Assembly: GCF_002950945.1 (NCBI RefSeq)
Contig: NZ_CP012673.1
Coordinates: 2,666,001 to 2,730,000, forward strand
Reading direction: 5' to 3'
Length of the DNA stretch: 64,000 nucleotides
DNA from: Sorangium cellulosum
GTDB lineage: Bacteria; Myxococcota_A; Polyangia; Polyangiales; Polyangiaceae
Positions 48,303 to 57,322 of this stretch are shown here, one piece after another. The translations under genes were made by a program, and so were the position numbers. Below the pieces are notes generated by a model. That model made no database searches. It was not told the DNA's origin and was given only the letters and a program-made list of their open reading frames with translations. Every line of letters starts with the position of its first letter. The first letter of the stretch is position 1.

Positions 48303-48327
48303 CCGTAAATAAATCAATGACTTACGG
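48303..48327. promoter_or_regulatory. Inverted repeat in the porin leader
   Basis: CCGTAA at 48303-48308 and TTACGG at 48322-48327 face each other across an AT-rich 13-base spacer, 50 bases before the porin ATG, in otherwise GC-rich DNA. An operator or an RNA stem is possible. Confidence 0.45.
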
Positions 48328-48376
48328 CGCTCATGGGGGCATCCCCGGCGCCATTGAACACCCAGGGGCTTCGAAC

Positions 48377-49918
48377 ATGAACCAATCGCAGGTTGCGAAC
48401 CTATTCGGTGCGTCGATTTTCCTCGTGGCCGCGGCCGCGCACGCCCAGGCCCCCGCGCCCGCCGGCGGGCAGGTGCCGCCGGCGGCGGCGCCTCCGCCCG
48501 CCGCCGCTGCGCCGGCCCAGCCGGCGGCGACGCCCGCCCCGGCGGACGCCGGCATGACGCAGCTCCCGACGGGCACGCAGGCGCCGGCCACGCCGCCGCC
48601 GCTCCCGGGCGGCGAGCCCGCGGCCGCGGCGGCGCCGCCGGCTCCCGCCGCGGAGGTGACGAAGCCCGCCGTCCCGGCCGCCGTCCCCGTGAGCTCCAAG
48701 TGGAAGGCCACCGTCTACGGGATGGTGGAGTTCAACATCATGCACGACTCCACCCAGAGCTTCGGCGAGTCGGTGGGTGCCACGGTGATCCAGCGCGAGG
48801 ACACCTACGCCGGCTCGCACGGCCGCACGCACTTCACGTCGCGAAACTCCAGGTTCGGCATCCGCGTGAGCGCGCCCGAGTTCGCGGGGATGAAGACCAC
48901 CGCCAACCTGGAGCTCGACTTCTTCGGCAACCAGCCGCCCAACGTCTCCGAGGCGTCGCTCGTCAGCAGCGGCACCTTCCGTCTGCGGCAGGCCCACATC
49001 AAGGTGGAGTCGGAGTACGTCGATCTGATGATCGGCGAGTTCTATCACCTGTTCGGGTGGCAGCCGTTCTTCTTCCCGGCGACAACGTCCTTCTTCCCGG
49101 TGATGAACCAGGCCTTCGGGCGGATGCCGCAGCTCCGCGTCGGCCACACCTTCAAGACGGATCCCGTCAACCTGGAGATCGCCACGGCCGCCGCAAAGCC
49201 GCCGGAGCGCGACGCCGAGGTGCCGGACATCCAGGCGGGGCTCCGCTTCGGCCTCAACGGCTGGAAGGGGATCCACACGCTCGGCGCCGGCGGGATGTTG
49301 ATCGACCCGCTGACCATCGGCGTCTCGGGCGTCTACCGGCACTTCCGGGTCCCCGAGTTCACCGCCGCTCCGATCAACTCGAGGCAGGCCGACGGCTACG
49401 GGATCTCGGTCGACGCGGTGGTCCCCATCATCCCGGCCAGCGCGCTGGAGGAGCCCGGCAATGCGCTGACGCTGACCGGCTCGTTCCTCACCGGCACGGG
49501 CATCGCGGACATGGTCGGCGTCGCGAACAACGTGCCGAACCCGGCGCTCCCCGACGGCGAGACCTACACGGCGAACATCGACAACGGCCTCGTGGTCTAC
49601 GACGCGAGCGGCAACCTGAAGACCATCGGCTGGACGGGGTTCATGGTCGGGCTCCAGTACTACCTGCCCCCCTCGGGGCGCATCTCCATCTCCGCCAACT
49701 ACACCCAGGGCTGGAACGACCGGGTGACGGCGGAGAACGGCTATCGCGACCTCCGCACCGCCTACCGCGAGTCGCGCTACATCGACGGCAACGTGTTCGT
49801 CGACATCACGCCTGCCATCCGCACGGGCCTGTCTTACCAGCGCTCCGAGCAGACCTTCGCCGACGACGTGACCGCGCTCAACCACCGCATCAAGTTCTCT
49901 GCCTACTGCTTCTTTTAG
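48377..49918 (+). CDS. DcaP-like trimeric outer-membrane porin
   Basis: 513 residues from ATG 48377 (AGGGG, 9 bases). A signal peptide (cut near AAAHAQ) is followed by a 90-residue Ala/Pro linker and a barrel with GMVEFNIMHDS, SRNSRFGIRV and FGWQPFFFPATTSFFP, typical of DcaP-type porins that admit small dicarboxylates and sugar acids. The last residues SAYCFF end in Phe as barrel proteins do. Its position right after the sugar-acid operon suggests it brings the substrate through the outer membrane. It has its own leader and probably its own promoter. Confidence 0.87.
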   Translation: MNQSQVANLFGASIFLVAAAAHAQAPAPAGGQVPPAAAPPPAAAAPAQPAATPAPADAGMTQLPTGTQAPATPPPLPGGEPAAAAAPPAPAAEVTKPAVPAAVPVSSKWKATVYGMVEFNIMHDSTQSFGESVGATVIQREDTYAGSHGRTHFTSRNSRFGIRVSAPEFAGMKTTANLELDFFGNQPPNVSEASLVSSGTFRLRQAHIKVESEYVDLMIGEFYHLFGWQPFFFPATTSFFPVMNQAFGRMPQLRVGHTFKTDPVNLEIATAAAKPPERDAEVPDIQAGLRFGLNGWKGIHTLGAGGMLIDPLTIGVSGVYRHFRVPEFTAAPINSRQADGYGISVDAVVPIIPASALEEPGNALTLTGSFLTGTGIADMVGVANNVPNPALPDGETYTANIDNGLVVYDASGNLKTIGWTGFMVGLQYYLPPSGRISISANYTQGWNDRVTAENGYRDLRTAYRESRYIDGNVFVDITPAIRTGLSYQRSEQTFADDVTALNHRIKFSAYCFF

Positions 49919-50266
49919 ACCTCATGTGGGGAATGGGGCGCACCGGGCGCCCCTGTGTGTTGCCGGGCCTCACGGCGTCGATCTCCGGACGAGCTGAGCC
50001 GCTCGTCTGATCCCTCCGCCGCGCCCTCTTGCCCGGCTCGATCCAGCCGTGGTAAATTTTCGCTGATCATGAGCTCAGGGGGGTGGACTGGATCTGGTTA
50101 GCGCTGAGATGTGCTCTTGTCCTCGGTGTCTCCCGTTCCCGTCCGTCGTCGCTAGCTCCCGTGGTCACAAGGCCGTTGTCCTGCCCCGTCGCCGGCACGC
50201 GCGGTCGACGAAGGGGCGCTGTCACACTCATGCGCCGGCCCGCCGGCCGGCGCGGGTGCTCTCGCA
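49919..50266. other. Intergenic region before the broken kinase gene
   Basis: Apart from the porin terminator, I see no gene; a short AT-rich GGTAAATTTTCGCTGATCATG patch at 50050-50071 may be part of a promoter. Confidence 0.55.
49935..49953 (+). terminator. Hairpin after the porin gene
   Basis: GGGGCG (49935-49940) and CGCCCC (49948-49953) enclose a 7-base loop, 16 bases after the stop; TGTGTGTTG follows. Confidence 0.5.
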
Positions 50267-52770
50267 ATGTCGGCAATGCTCATCTTACCCAGCTACCACT
50301 CCGTCATCCACTTCGACCCGAGCGGCGACTCGGCGCGCTACCGCGCCGTCCGCGCGAGCGACGGCGCCCCCGTGGTGCTCAAGGTGCTGGGCGCCGGCGC
50401 CTCGCACGTCGTGGATCGCGCGCGCCTCAAGCACGAGTACAGGCACATCGCGCGCATCGAGTCCGATCGGGTCGTCAAGGTCCACGGCGTGGAGGAGCAC
50501 GATGGCGACCTCGTCCTCGTGCTCGAGGACACCGCCGGAGAGGAGCTCGGGCGGTTTCTCGTCGCGCACGGCCGGCTTGACGTCGGCCAGTGCCTCGATC
50601 TCGCCATCTCCATGACCGAGGCGGTGCGTGTGCTGCACGGGCACGAGATCGTGCACGGCGCCATCAGGCCGAGGAGCTTCCTCCTCGCCGGCGACGGGAA
50701 GGTGAGGATCCTGAACTACGGAGTCGACGCCGCGGTCACCCAGGAGGGCGAGTCGCTCTACAGCGAGGCTGTCCTGTCCGACGTGCTCCCTTACCTCTCG
50801 CCCGAGCAGACCGGCCGCATGAACCGCAGCGTCGACCACCGCTCGGACCTGTACTCGCTCGGCGTGCTCTTCTACCGGATGTTCACCGGCAACCTGCCCT
50901 TCGAGGCGAGCGACCCGCTCGAGCTCATCCACGCCCACATCGCCCTCGTCCCGGAGCACCCGACGGCGCGCAACGCCGCCGTGCCGCCCCTGCTCGGCGA
51001 TCTGGTCATCAAGCTGCTCTCCAAGAACGCGGAGGATCGTTATCAATCCGCGGGCGGCCTGCTCGCCGATCTCCTCGAGTGCCGGCGGCGCCTCGCGCAA
51101 GGCCGCCTCGATCGCTTCGAGCTCGGCCAGCGCGACGCCGCGTACGTGCTCCAGATCCACCAGCGGCTCTACGGCCGCGAGGAGAGCATCCAGCGCCTCA
51201 CGGACGCCTTCTTCGGCGTCCTTAGCGGCGCGCGCAAGGTCGTCCTCGTCTCGGGCTACTCGGGCATCGGCAAGTCGTCGCTGGTGCAGGAGATCCTGAA
51301 GCCCCTCGCGCGCGAGAAGGGGTATTACATCAGCGGCAAGTACGACCAGTACAACCGGGATCGGCCGCTCGGCCCGGTGCTCCAGGCGTTCGACGCGCTG
51401 CTCCGGCAGATCCTGTCCGAGAGCGAGGAGCGCATCGCTCGGGGCCGACGCGCGCGCGCTCTTCGACGTCGTGAACCACCTGAACCGCGCCGGCGACCTG
51501 ATCCGCGAGCCCGCGGCGCCCCTCGAGCTCGCGCGCATGAACCTCCGCGCGGCCGAGCGGGCCGAGGAGAGCTCGGCCTTCGACGCCGCGCTCAAGTACC
51601 TGGCCGAGGGGATCGCGCGCCTGCCCGACGATCCGTGGGCGGCGGAGTACGAGCTCAGCTTCGCGCTCACCACCAAGATGGGCCTGATGCAGGCGCTCTC
51701 CGGCCGCCCGGACGACGCCCTCGCCACGCTGGACCAGGCCGTGGTCCACGGGGGGAGCCGGCTCGACAAGACGCGTGCCTACGGGCTCAAGGTGAGGGTG
51801 CATATCCTCAAAGGCGATCTGCACACCGCGCTCATCGAGGGGCTCGTGGCGCTGCGCGCGTTCGGGATCGATCTCCCGCCCTTCCCCTCGAACGAGGCGG
51901 TCGCCGGCGACGTGGAGGCGACCCTGAAGTTCATCGAGGGCCGATCGATGGAGTCGCTCTGCGACCTGCCGATGCTCGCCGACCCCGAGATCGCCGTCCT
52001 GCACAGCGTGCTCGAGGAGATGATCTCGTCCTGCTACTTCCTCGCGAGCAACAACTTCGGGTTCTGCGTGATGAAGATCCTGCATCCTCCACCAGGGTCG
52101 CGTCGTCGGGATCGTCTACCTGGAGAACTCGCTCGCGCGCGCCGCCTTCACGCGCGATCGCATCGAGCTCCTCGGCCTGCTCTCGACGCAGGTGGCGGTT
52201 TCGCTGGAGAACGCCCGCCTCTTCGCCGAGCTCGAGGACAAGGTGGAGGCCCGCACGGCCGAGCTCTGCGCGGCGCACGCCGAGCTCAGCGCGGCGCACG
52301 CCCAGCTCGGCGAGCTCTACGCCGCGCGGGAGCGCGAGCAGGAGGAGAGGATGCTGGAGCAGCGCGCCCTCATCGAGCAGCAACGTGAGGTCATCCACGC
52401 CCTCTCCGCGCCCATCCTCCAGGTCTGGGACGGCGTCCTGGCCGTGCCGCTCATCGGCGCCCTGGACCGCGAGCGCGCCGACGAGCTGATGCATAGCCTG
52501 CTGAACGCGGTCACACGCGGCAACGTCCGCTTCGCCATCCTCGACACCACCGGGGTCGAGGACACCGACGAGGCCGTCGCCGATCACCTCGTCCGCATCG
52601 TGCGCGCCGTCGATCTCCTGGGCGTCCGGGCGATCGTCACCGGGATCCGCCCCGCGGTCGCCCGGACCATGACCTCGCTCGACATCGACCTGCGCGCCCT
52701 GGGCACACACGCCACCCTGCGCGAGGCGCTCAAGTTCTGCATGCGGAGCCTCGCCGCCCTGCCGCGTTGA
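50267..52770 (+). pseudogene. Multidomain Ser/Thr kinase - AAA ATPase - GAF - STAS gene broken by two internal deletions
   Basis: Three reading frames in a row encode parts of one known protein type. Frame 1 (50267 to about 51440): an N-terminal kinase domain with a weak catalytic loop (HGAIRPRSFLL in place of HRDLKP..N), YLSPEQTGRMNR, and an AAA-type start (YGREESIQRL, GYSGIGKSSL Walker A). Frame 2 (about 51444-52080) resumes at ADARALFDVVNHLNRAGDL, the middle helical repeat region. Frame 3 (about 52085-52770) resumes at QGRVVGIVYLENSLA, the end of a GAF domain, then a coiled coil and a complete STAS (RsbR-like) domain. The intact relatives are about 1,800 residues; here the rest of the AAA and the front of the GAF are gone, each loss changing frame. 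The C-terminal fragment could still be translated from an internal start near 52192. Confidence 0.85.
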
Positions 52771-52830
52771 CCTGATCCCCTCGGGACCCGAGGGGGCCTG
52801 TCGCCGCCCGGCCGGCTCCAGGTCGGCCGA

Positions 52831-54195
52831 TCAGGTGAGCCCGGGGAGCGGACCGCTGCTGAACTCCGGGTCGCCGAAGCTCGTGTCGTTGGTCCCCATC
52901 GCGTTCGCGATCGTGAGCAGCAGATCGTTGTGCTGGCGCGGGGAGCCACCGTTCGCGAGGTAGTCGATGAAGCGACCCGTGCGGAAGACCCCGCCCGCGC
53001 TGCCGGCGAGCAGGAACGGCATGTTCGTGAGCGCGTGCTGCGTCGACTCGCTGATCTCCGTGACCCACAGGACGACGGTGTTGTCGAGCAGCGTGTGATC
53101 CCCTTCCGCGTAAGAGTCGAGCTTCCCGAGCAGGTAGGCGAGCTGCTCCGCGAACCAGGTGTGGATCTTCGAGTACTGCGCCTTCCCCGCGGTATCCCAC
53201 TGGTGCGAGATGGCGTGATGATTGCCCCTGAGGTCGAGGAACGGATAGAGGTGCTCGCTCTCGGCGTACGACCACTGGATCGTGACGATCCGGGTGAGGT
53301 CGCACGCGAGCGCTGCCGCGGCCATATCCATCTGGAGCTTGCCGATCGCGGGCATGTTCGCGTCGTCCCCGAGGTCGATGCGGTCCCCCAGCGCCGGCGG
53401 CTTGCAGGTCGTGGTCGGGGTCGTGGGTGAGGTGGTGCCGCCGCCGGCCAGGCGCCCCTCGATGTCCCGGATCGACTGCAGGTGCGCGTCGAGCTTGATC
53501 CGATCTTCCGCGCCGATGCGGGGCCGCACGTCCGCGATGTCCTCGCGGAGGAGATCGAACACCGTCCGTCGCTGGGCGCGGAGGCGATCCAGCGCGTCGA
53601 CGCCGCCCTGGTCCTGCGGCGCGGCGGCGAAGAGCTGCGCGAAGGTGTCGTAGGGGTCCTCGCGCGGGGGGATCGGCTGGTCGGGCCCGGCATAACAGAT
53701 CCGACCGCGCACCTCCGCGTCGCGGACCTGAACGCCGAGCTCCAGCGTGCGGAACAGCGTCGCGGGGTTCAGCGTCTTCGCGAGGTGCTGGTCGAGCGAG
53801 ATCCCCGACGACCAGCCGGCGTTGCTGGAGTTGAAGCTCCGGAAGTTGCCCCGGAGCAGCGCCCGCCCCGTGAGCAGGCCGCCGATGCCCCGCGCGTGCT
53901 CGGAGCCGATGTTGGAGTTGACCACGACGTCCATGTTGATCCCGCGAAACGGGAGCAGCTTCGACTTGAACGGCTCCAGCGGGGCCAGGAGCGGGCTCAG
54001 CGTGAAGTTGGTCTCCGTGCCCTGGGGCATCCACTGCGACTCGAGCGTGCCGTTCGGCGTGTAGAACACGACGAAGCGCTTGGGCGGGGTGCTCTCGTCC
54101 CCGCGGGCGAACTCGGAGCTCAAGAGGGGGATGGTCGCCGTCGCTGCCAGCGTGCCCTGGAGCAGCCGCCGTCGAGAAATCATGCGCGCTCTCAT
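52831..54195 (-). CDS. DUF1552 family Tat-type exported protein B
   Basis: 454 residues from ATG 54195, directly after GGAGGAG and overlapping the end region of the previous gene. The signal has the RRRLLQGTLA twin-arginine-like motif. Family blocks: KRFVVFYTPNG, ARGIGGLLTGR, SGISLDQHLA, and the C-terminal SFGDPEFSSGPLPGL. DUF1552 proteins are of unknown function but are nearly always encoded with DUF1592-type cytochromes, as here. They are probably periplasmic partners of these cytochromes. Last gene of the four-gene operon. Confidence 0.9.
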   Translation of the reverse strand: MRARMISRRRLLQGTLAATATIPLLSSEFARGDESTPPKRFVVFYTPNGTLESQWMPQGTETNFTLSPLLAPLEPFKSKLLPFRGINMDVVVNSNIGSEHARGIGGLLTGRALLRGNFRSFNSSNAGWSSGISLDQHLAKTLNPATLFRTLELGVQVRDAEVRGRICYAGPDQPIPPREDPYDTFAQLFAAAPQDQGGVDALDRLRAQRRTVFDLLREDIADVRPRIGAEDRIKLDAHLQSIRDIEGRLAGGGTTSPTTPTTTCKPPALGDRIDLGDDANMPAIGKLQMDMAAAALACDLTRIVTIQWSYAESEHLYPFLDLRGNHHAISHQWDTAGKAQYSKIHTWFAEQLAYLLGKLDSYAEGDHTLLDNTVVLWVTEISESTQHALTNMPFLLAGSAGGVFRTGRFIDYLANGGSPRQHNDLLLTIANAMGTNDTSFGDPEFSSGPLPGLT

Positions 54196-54196
54196 G

Positions 54197-55894
54197 TCAC
54201 TCCTCCTCCGCGATCGCGCTGCGGTACATGAACGCCTCGGTCTGGGTCGTGGCCACGATGAGCTCCACGAGATCGCCCTCGGTGCCGTTGAACGTCGCGC
54301 GCAGCTCGCCGAGCGAGCACGCATCGCCGTCGGTCTCGAAGCGGCCTGCCGTGAAGCGGAACCATTGGGTCGCGAGGCAGTCGCGGACCTCCGCGCTCCC
54401 GGCGAGCTTCTCCGCCAGCTCGCGGACGCCGACGAACGGGCCATTCATGTCCGCGGACCGGAAGATCTCTCCGGAGCTGTCGATGAGCTGCCCGCCCTCC
54501 TCGGTGCGGTACGCGCCGACGGAGTCGTAGCTCTCGAACGCGAAGCCGATGGGATCCATCAGCTGATGGCAGCCGGCGCACTTGGCATCGGCGGAGTGCT
54601 GCGAGAACCGCTCGCGCGCGGTGACGCCCACCTCGCCCGTGGGCAGCGTGAGGTCGGCGTCGGGCGGCGGCGGCGGCGGATCCTGGCACATGAACTTCTG
54701 CCGGATGGCCTTGCCGCGCAGCACCGGAGAGGTCTGATCGGGGTGCGCGTGCACGGCCAGGAACGCGGGCTGCGTGAGCACGCCAGCGCGTTGATCGGGC
54801 GGGAGATCCACGCGCTGGGGCGTGGTCGATCCAGGCGGCACGTTCACCCCGTACAGCCGGGCCACCGACTCGGTCGCGAAGCCGACAGGCAACGTGAGCA
54901 GGCTCGAGAGCTTGCGGTCCCCCGACCACAGGACGTGCTCGATGAACGCCGGCGTCTCCGCGCTCATCCCCGCGACGAGCTCGTCGTCGTACCCGGGGAA
55001 CGAGCCCTCCTCCTTCACGATGGTCTCGAGCTTCCCGAGGTTGAGCCATTGCTTGTAGAACTCCGCGACGGCGAGGCGCGCCCGCGGGCTCTTCAGCATC
55101 TCGCGGGCTCGCTCGGCGAGCTGCTCGCGGGTCTCGAGCTGGCCGGCCTCGGCGGCGTCGAGCAGCTCGTCGTCGGGCGCCGACGCCCAGACGAGGTACG
55201 AGAGGCGCGACGCCATCTCGTACGGATCGAGCCGCACCTTCGCCGCGGTGTCGTCGAGATCGTGGCGCAGCTCCAGGCGGAACAGGAACCTCGGCGACTG
55301 CAGCGCGGCCCGGATGACCACCTCGACGCCCTCGCGCAACGACCCGCCCGTGCGCCCCGCCGCGTAGGCGCGCATCAGCCGATCGACGTCCTGCGCCTCG
55401 AGCGGCCTCCTGTACGCGCGGCGGCCGAAGTCCTCGACGAACCGCCGCGCGCACGCCTCCTCCTCGGCGACGTTCCCCTCGACGGCCGCCGGATCACACG
55501 GCAGCAGCGCCGAGAGATCGCCGGCCACGGCCTCGGCCGCGAGCTCCTCGGCGGCCAGGAGGTACTTCTCCGCGTGCAGCGCCGATACGGTCAGCACGGA
55601 TGCGTTGTTGCTGAACCCGCCGGCGATCTCGTCGGCGGGGAACTGATCGGCCGGGGTGAGCGAGGTCCCGAGCAGATCGCGCACCGTGTTATTGTATTCA
55701 AACCGCGTCAGGCGCCGCTGCGGCGCGAGGATCCGCTCGGTCCCCCCGCACGCGCCCTGCGGATCCAGGCCGTCCTCCGGCCCGGAGCCTGCCGCTCCGA
55801 TCGTGCCTGGGTCGCATCCGGCCGCGAGCGTCAGCGCGAGCACCGCGATGGGCGCGTGACCGGCTCGCCAGCGACGATATCCCGAGTGGTTCAT
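54197..55894 (-). CDS. DUF1592/DUF1588 PSD-type c-type cytochrome lipoprotein B
   Basis: 565 residues from ATG 55894 (AGGAGG, 8 bases). Lipid Cys27 after LTLAAGC. Domain order: DUF1587 (RLTRFEYNNTVRDLLG), DUF1595 (GRRAYRRPLEAQDVDRL), DUF1592 (QSPRFLFRLEL), DUF1588 with the haem-binding CAGCH in a HQLMDPIGFAFE block, and DUF1585 at the end (ATQWFRFTAGRFE). The CxxCH predicts one covalently bound haem c. The function of this family, common in planctomycetes and myxobacteria, is not established. The TGA is one base from the next start. Confidence 0.9.
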   Translation of the reverse strand: MNHSGYRRWRAGHAPIAVLALTLAAGCDPGTIGAAGSGPEDGLDPQGACGGTERILAPQRRLTRFEYNNTVRDLLGTSLTPADQFPADEIAGGFSNNASVLTVSALHAEKYLLAAEELAAEAVAGDLSALLPCDPAAVEGNVAEEEACARRFVEDFGRRAYRRPLEAQDVDRLMRAYAAGRTGGSLREGVEVVIRAALQSPRFLFRLELRHDLDDTAAKVRLDPYEMASRLSYLVWASAPDDELLDAAEAGQLETREQLAERAREMLKSPRARLAVAEFYKQWLNLGKLETIVKEEGSFPGYDDELVAGMSAETPAFIEHVLWSGDRKLSSLLTLPVGFATESVARLYGVNVPPGSTTPQRVDLPPDQRAGVLTQPAFLAVHAHPDQTSPVLRGKAIRQKFMCQDPPPPPPDADLTLPTGEVGVTARERFSQHSADAKCAGCHQLMDPIGFAFESYDSVGAYRTEEGGQLIDSSGEIFRSADMNGPFVGVRELAEKLAGSAEVRDCLATQWFRFTAGRFETDGDACSLGELRATFNGTEGDLVELIVATTQTEAFMYRSAIAEEE

Positions 55895-55932
55895 ACTGTG
55901 ACCTCCTACCGTCTCTCGATCGACTGCAGGGC

Positions 55933-57279
55933 TCAAAGGCCGGGGATGGGTCCGCTCTTCGGATCGCCGTACTCGGACATCTCGATGCCGAAGTAGTTGA
56001 TGATGGAGCAATGAAGCGCGCCGGTCGGGGCGGAGCTCGACTTGACGGCGCGGCCTGTCTTGAACCCTCCCACGTGCCCGGCGAGCATGTAGGGCATGTT
56101 GGCCCGACCGTGGGAGTCCCCGTCGCCGTTCTCGGACGTGTAGAGCACGAGCGACTCGTCGAGCAGGTTGCCGGTCGGGGTGGAGGCGGCCTTCATCGCG
56201 TTGAGCAGGTAGGCGAAGCGGCGCACCTTGAACCGCGACGTCTGGACCACGCGGGCGTTGGCGATGCGCGACGCCTCCGCCTGCGGCAGCCCGTCGAGGT
56301 CGGTCGCGCGGTCGCGATCGCCGAGCTTGTGCGAGATGAAGTGATCGCTCCAGTCGCCCACGCCGTCCGGCAGATCGTAGCCGGCGAAGCTCAGATCCCA
56401 GCTGTTCGAGTACTGCAGGATGAGCACCCGCGTCAGGTCGCAGGTGAGCGCGAGGACCCCGAGATCGATCATCTGCTTGAACTTGCCGTGCAGTTCGAGC
56501 CCCCGCGGGGGCGCGTCCGGGATGGCGCAGCTCGACGCGGTGGTGGACTGGATCTGCCGCTCCAGCTCGAACACCGACTCGAGGTGCTGCTCCACGCGCG
56601 CCCGGTCCGCGGCGCCGAGGCGCTGGTTCAGGCGCTTCGCGTCCTCCCTCACCCAGTCGAGCACGCTGGCGCGGCGCCGCCGGATGTCGGTCATCTGCTC
56701 GCTCGGATTGCTCATGCCGCTGAAGAGCGTGTCGAACACGGCGGCCGGGTCGCGGAACGCGTCCTCGACCTGGCCGCCGTCCCGGAAGGAGATGAACCCC
56801 TGGGTGACGGCCGTGTCGCCGGTGGGAGACAGGTTGAGGCTGCGGTACGGCGTCTCGCTCGCGATGTGATCGGCCAGGACCTGATCGAGCGTGGCCTTGC
56901 GAGGAACGGCCTGCCCGCCGCCGTCGGTGTGGGCGCAGAGCGACATCGCCGGGCTGTGGATGTCGGAGCAGATCGCCTGGTGGTCGACCCCGGACACCAT
57001 CGTGACGTCCTGCCAGATGGCGTCGCCGGCGGGCCACTCGCGTTCGGCGGCGAACCCCTTCATGTCGACGAGGCACGGCGTCAGGTTGTCCGCCGAGAGC
57101 GGCCCTTCGGAGCGGGGGTGCCACGCGCCGGGATCGGTGCCGTTCGGGACGAAGAACGCCACGAAGCGCTTCGGGTCCGCGGGCGCGGCGCTGGCGCGCT
57201 GCGGCCGCATCACATCCAGGAACGGCAGGGCGACCGCGACGCCGGCGCCGCGGAGCAGAGCTCTTCTCGAGATCTTCAC
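55933..57279 (-). CDS. DUF1552 family Tat-type exported protein A
   Basis: 448 residues. SRRALLRGAGVAVALPF is a twin-arginine signal. Shares with protein B the blocks KRFVAFFVPNG, TLDQVLADHI and the terminal YGDPKSGPIPGL, but overall the two are clearly diverged, so the pair was duplicated long ago. It ends 38 bases before the start of cytochrome B and follows cytochrome A by 43 bases. Confidence 0.9.
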   Translation of the reverse strand: MKISRRALLRGAGVAVALPFLDVMRPQRASAAPADPKRFVAFFVPNGTDPGAWHPRSEGPLSADNLTPCLVDMKGFAAEREWPAGDAIWQDVTMVSGVDHQAICSDIHSPAMSLCAHTDGGGQAVPRKATLDQVLADHIASETPYRSLNLSPTGDTAVTQGFISFRDGGQVEDAFRDPAAVFDTLFSGMSNPSEQMTDIRRRRASVLDWVREDAKRLNQRLGAADRARVEQHLESVFELERQIQSTTASSCAIPDAPPRGLELHGKFKQMIDLGVLALTCDLTRVLILQYSNSWDLSFAGYDLPDGVGDWSDHFISHKLGDRDRATDLDGLPQAEASRIANARVVQTSRFKVRRFAYLLNAMKAASTPTGNLLDESLVLYTSENGDGDSHGRANMPYMLAGHVGGFKTGRAVKSSSAPTGALHCSIINYFGIEMSEYGDPKSGPIPGL

Positions 57280-57322
57280 GGGCGACTCTCCTCTTCCGTG
57301 CGCTTTCGGCTGGTCGGGTGCA

